Of a stretch of 64,000 bases of DNA, positions 61,571-64,000 are shown piece by piece. The stretch is from DATKPA01 sp051955985 (GTDB lineage: Bacteria > Planctomycetota > Phycisphaerae > WQYP01), in NCBI GenBank assembly GCA_051955985.1, contig JBQCGD010000168.1, positions 18,181 to 82,180 of the forward strand, written 5' to 3'. The notes under the pieces were generated by a model. It made no database searches. It saw only the letters and a program-made list of their open reading frames with translations, and was not told the DNA's origin. Position 1 is the first letter of the stretch; each line of letters starts with the position of its first letter. The position numbers and the translations under genes were made by a program.

Positions 61571-62965
61571 ATGACTTCCCCCGGCAACGAGACCAAACCC
61601 GCTGGCATTCCCTTCACCCCGCCCCGCCCGCCGGCGCCCCCGGGCCAGTCCGAAAAGCAGGACATCCAGAACGAAGTCGACCAGGCCATGGGCGGCATCT
61701 CCATCGAAGACCTCATGGCCGGCTCCGTCAACAAGGGCCCCTCCACGCCAACCCTCGACCCACAGCGCCCCGTCCGCGGCGGTCGCCCCGGCGCACGCCG
61801 ACATCTCCAGGAACAGGGCATCAACCCCGACAACATCAAGAAGGGCAAGATCGTCGGCATCTCCGGATCCAACGTCCTCGTCGACATCGGCGGCAAATCC
61901 CAGGGCATCTGCCCCCTCGAACAGTTCGACCAGAAGGTCGGCGACTCCGAAAAGAAGGGCGTCGAGGTCGGCCAGGAATACGACTTCATCTACAAGGGCT
62001 ACGACGCCCGCGAAGGCCTCGTCATCCTCGCCCGCAAAGGCGCCGTCCAGCACGGCGCCTGGGAAACCCTCTCCGTCGGCGATACCGTCGAAGCCGTCGT
62101 CTCCGGCGTCAACAAGGGCGGCCTCGAACTCAAGGTCGGCAGCTCCCGCGCCTTCATGCCCGCCGGACAGGTCGATACCAAGTTCCACCAGGACCTCTCC
62201 GTCTTCCTCAACCAGAAAATCACCGCCCGCGTCACCAAGGTCGACCGCGAAGACCACAACATCGTCCTCTCCCGCCGCGCCATCGTCGAAGAAGAGGAAG
62301 CCAAAAAGGGCGAGGAAACCTGGAACGAACTCGCCGTCGGACAGGTCCGCGAAGGCACCGTCCGCAGCGTCCAGCCCTACGGCGCCTTCATCGACCTCGG
62401 CGGCGTTGATGGCCTCCTCCACGTCTCCGCCATGAGCCACCAGCGCGTCAGCGACCCCAAGAAAGTCGTCAAGGAAGGCGACAAACTCCAGGTCATGATC
62501 ACCTCCCTCGACAAGGACAAAAAACGCGTCTCCCTCTCCCTCAAGGGCCTCGTCAAAGACCCCTGGGAAGACGTCACCACCCAGTTCCCCGTCGGCGTCA
62601 CCGTCAACGGCACCATCAAGAAAGTCGTCGACTTCGGCGCCTTCGTCGAACTCGCCCCCGGCATCGAAGGCCTCGTCCACGTCTCCCAGCTCGCCCTCAA
62701 ACGCATCACGAGGCCCAGCGAAGTCGTCAAAGAAGCCCAGAGCGTCATGGCCAAAATCCTCGGCATTGACCTCGAAAAACGCCGCATCTCCCTCTCCATG
62801 GCCGAAGCCGAACGCGACGCCAAGATCGCCTCAGGCGAACTCAAACCCGAAGAAGCGGGGGGGGCCAAACCCGCCACGCCCGGCGCCCCCACCCCAGCCG
62901 GCGCTCCAGCCGCTAAACCCGCTGCCAGCAACAAACCCAAAAAGAACCTCAAGGGCGGCCTCTAA
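61571..62965 (+). CDS. rpsA: 30S ribosomal protein S1 (four S1 domains)
   Basis: RNA-binding translation factor of 464 residues, shorter than the six-domain proteobacterial S1. After a disordered Pro-rich start of about 60 residues come four S1 motifs: IKKGKIVGISGSNVLVDIGG, LSVGDTVEAVVSGVNKGGLE, LAVGQVREGTVRSVQPYGAF (then IDLGGVDGLLHVS), and FPVGVTVNGTIKKVVDFGAF (then VELAPGIEGLVHVSQ). The tail (about 40 residues) is Ala/Pro/Lys-rich. The ATG at 61571 has GAGGCAG upstream; the frame continues open for 233 codons before it but opposite the monooxygenase. It is followed by a terminator. The call is by domain count; another S1-domain protein is possible but less likely. Confidence 0.88.
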   Translation: MTSPGNETKPAGIPFTPPRPPAPPGQSEKQDIQNEVDQAMGGISIEDLMAGSVNKGPSTPTLDPQRPVRGGRPGARRHLQEQGINPDNIKKGKIVGISGSNVLVDIGGKSQGICPLEQFDQKVGDSEKKGVEVGQEYDFIYKGYDAREGLVILARKGAVQHGAWETLSVGDTVEAVVSGVNKGGLELKVGSSRAFMPAGQVDTKFHQDLSVFLNQKITARVTKVDREDHNIVLSRRAIVEEEEAKKGEETWNELAVGQVREGTVRSVQPYGAFIDLGGVDGLLHVSAMSHQRVSDPKKVVKEGDKLQVMITSLDKDKKRVSLSLKGLVKDPWEDVTTQFPVGVTVNGTIKKVVDFGAFVELAPGIEGLVHVSQLALKRITRPSEVVKEAQSVMAKILGIDLEKRRISLSMAEAERDAKIASGELKPEEAGGAKPATPGAPTPAGAPAAKPAASNKPKKNLKGGL

Positions 62966-63005
62966 ACCCCTTCCCAATCTCGACAAAACCCGCAACAAAA
63001 TCGAA

Positions 63006-63042
63006 AGCCCAGGAATCAGATTCCTGGGCTCTTTCTTTATCC
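63006..63042 (+). terminator. Terminator after rpsA
   Basis: AGCCCAGGAATC (63006-63017) and GATTCCTGGGCT (63019-63030) form a near-continuous stem, with the real loop about TCAGA, followed by CTTTCTTTAT. It is 41 bases past the rpsA stop. Confidence 0.8.
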
Positions 63043-63072
63043 CCACCCCGTCGCCGTCATCGCCACCCCCAA

Positions 63073-63096
63073 GCCCAGGGATTGAAATCCCTGGGC
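63073..63096. terminator. Second hairpin, likely terminator of the convergent gene
   Basis: GCCCAGGGATT (63073-63083) and AATCCCTGGGC (63086-63096) pair perfectly. The stem closely resembles the rpsA terminator 43 bases away (same CCCAGG core) and lies 3 bases beyond the stop of the minus-strand membrane protein gene. Confidence 0.55.
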
Positions 63097-63098
63097 AT

Positions 63099-63767
63099 TC
63101 ACCCCTCACGCGCCGCTCCCACCCCCGCCACATACATCGCCAGCTCCGCCAGCAACCCCCCGCACACCAGCCCCGTCAACCACCACCCCAACTCCCCAGC
63201 CCCCCAGAACGCCCCCATGCACACCGCCCCGTTCGCCAGGTACGCCGTGTACATCGGCACCAGCGCCACCACCTCCCGACGCCGCCCTTTCCACCACAAC
63301 CACCACGCCGCCACCGCCCCGCCAAATATCAATCCCAGCCCCACCATCGAACAATACCCCTCCGAATCGTTCCACCGGCCGCCCCGCACCACCTCCGGCA
63401 CCAACAGGAAAAACAAAAGAAACCCCGTCGCCCCCATGCTCGCCATCCCAGTCAACCACGCCCCCGCCCGCTCCCACCCCCCACACCTCCTCCAAATCGC
63501 CAGCCGTACCTTCCACGCCCCCATCACCACCCCCACAAAAAACGGCGACGCAATCAACAAGAACGGCACCGCATCCCCCGACGCTCCCGCAGCCCCCGTC
63601 ACAAACGCCCACACCACATCCCACGGCGAAATCCGATGCGCAAACGGGACCCACGGCGTCACCGCCGCCAACACCCCAAACCCCACAAACACCCACCCCA
63701 CCCACCCCCGCTTCCGCACCCCCTCCACCGGCGCATACGCTAACACCTCTCCAGCACCACCGCTCAT
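63099..63767 (-). CDS. Multi-pass membrane protein of unknown function
   Basis: A 222-residue protein with about six hydrophobic segments, for example WVGWVFVGFGVLAAVTPWV, AVPFLLIASPFFVGVVMGA, LTGMASMGATGFLLFFLLV and SMVGLGLIFGGAVAAWWLW. No family or catalytic motif is recognised. The ATG at 63767 has GGAGG at a spacing of 6 and is better than the TTG/ATG starts further upstream, which overlap the promoter of the next gene. It is convergent with rpsA and divergent from the partial gene at the right edge. Confidence 0.68.
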   Translation of the reverse strand: MSGGAGEVLAYAPVEGVRKRGWVGWVFVGFGVLAAVTPWVPFAHRISPWDVVWAFVTGAAGASGDAVPFLLIASPFFVGVVMGAWKVRLAIWRRCGGWERAGAWLTGMASMGATGFLLFFLLVPEVVRGGRWNDSEGYCSMVGLGLIFGGAVAAWWLWWKGRRREVVALVPMYTAYLANGAVCMGAFWGAGELGWWLTGLVCGGLLAELAMYVAGVGAAREG

Positions 63768-63819
63768 GCCCAACCTCCGTCCCCCACGCATCCCCATCAT
63801 ACCACCCCAAAAAATCTTC

Positions 63820-63849
63820 TTGACCAAAACCGAACAAAAACCGTACTAT
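63820..63849 (+). promoter_or_regulatory. Strong sigma-70 type promoter
   Basis: TTGACC (-35, 63820-63825), an 18-base A-rich spacer and TACTAT (-10, 63844-63849). It lies 46 bases before the ATG at 63895 in the most AT-rich stretch of the region, and is probably the best promoter match in the window. Confidence 0.75.
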
Positions 63850-63894
63850 AGTGTCAGAGAAAAAGACATCACGCAAAAAAGGGAGGGCGGAATC

Positions 63895-64000
63895 ATGCCA
63901 GAAATCGATCTCGACTGTCGCGAATCCAACAAGGAACTCATCGCCAACCTCGAAGCCGACACCCAGCGTCTCCTGAAAGAAATCAAGCTCCCCCGAAACT
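63895..64000 (+). CDS. Partial gene at the right edge
   Basis: Only the first 35 codons are inside the window, beginning MPEIDLDCRESNKELIANLE and continuing with a charged helical segment. GGGAGGGCGG lies just before the ATG and a strong promoter lies upstream, so the gene is likely real and well expressed. No family can be named from this fragment. Confidence 0.6.
   Translation, partial: MPEIDLDCRESNKELIANLEADTQRLLKEIKLPRN

Overview
Single contig window, high GC, that reads as a member of the Planctomycetota, most probably class Phycisphaerae. This is an inference from two proteins with PEP-CTERM sorting tails, the esterase/gluconolactonase and ThuA-type secreted proteins, the hybrid kinase with a multi-helix N-terminus, and the WXG/FtsK locus. 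No rRNA is present to settle it. One tRNA-Gly(UCC) is found. There is no CRISPR array, IS transposase or prophage.

Left part (0-12.7 kb): araB-araD for the end of the L-arabinose/L-ribulose route, then a complete nitrate assimilation unit. A LysR regulator is divergent from a NasS/NrtA-like soluble binding protein, an NNP-type nitrate transporter, NirB, NirD, and a nitrate reductase fused to its own FAD/NAD oxidoreductase and BFD iron-sulfur domains. Nitrate would enter through the transporter and be reduced to nitrite and then ammonium with NAD(P)H.

Middle (12.7-39.8 kb): a minus-strand run (RedB-like thioredoxin protein, hybrid histidine kinase, THUMP-like methyltransferase, two glycosyltransferases). 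Then come a secreted ThuA protein, an M1-like membrane peptidase, an ABC-2 export operon with a large membrane partner, citrate synthase, a PQQ-propeller lipoprotein, an SDR, SixA, a secreted esterase/SMP-30 fusion, two PEP-CTERM proteins, a histone-deacetylase-family hydrolase and a class I aminotransferase.

Right part (39.9-64 kb): a glycan cluster (FkbM methyltransferase, GT4, a GT9-GT2 chimera, methyltransferase, CgeB-like glycosyltransferase), a HEAT-repeat protein, a FixJ-type regulator, a prenyl synthase and tRNA-Gly. After these is the most interesting locus: three small helical proteins sharing a W-x-[DE]-x5-F motif, encoded directly before a membrane-anchored, coiled-coil FtsK/EssC-type ATPase, with its own promoter and none of the usual type VII secretion partners. 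Then follow a monooxygenase, truncated hemoglobin, YdbH and a YnbE-YdbL fusion lipoprotein (probable envelope lipid transport), ribosomal protein S1, a small membrane protein, and a gene running off the right edge behind a strong promoter.

Two window-scale features: the + strand is visibly G-rich on the left and C-rich from about 24-26 kb to the right end whatever the gene direction, and several start codons had to be moved inward from the longest open frame (noted in each entry). Composition statements are from reading, not from counting.
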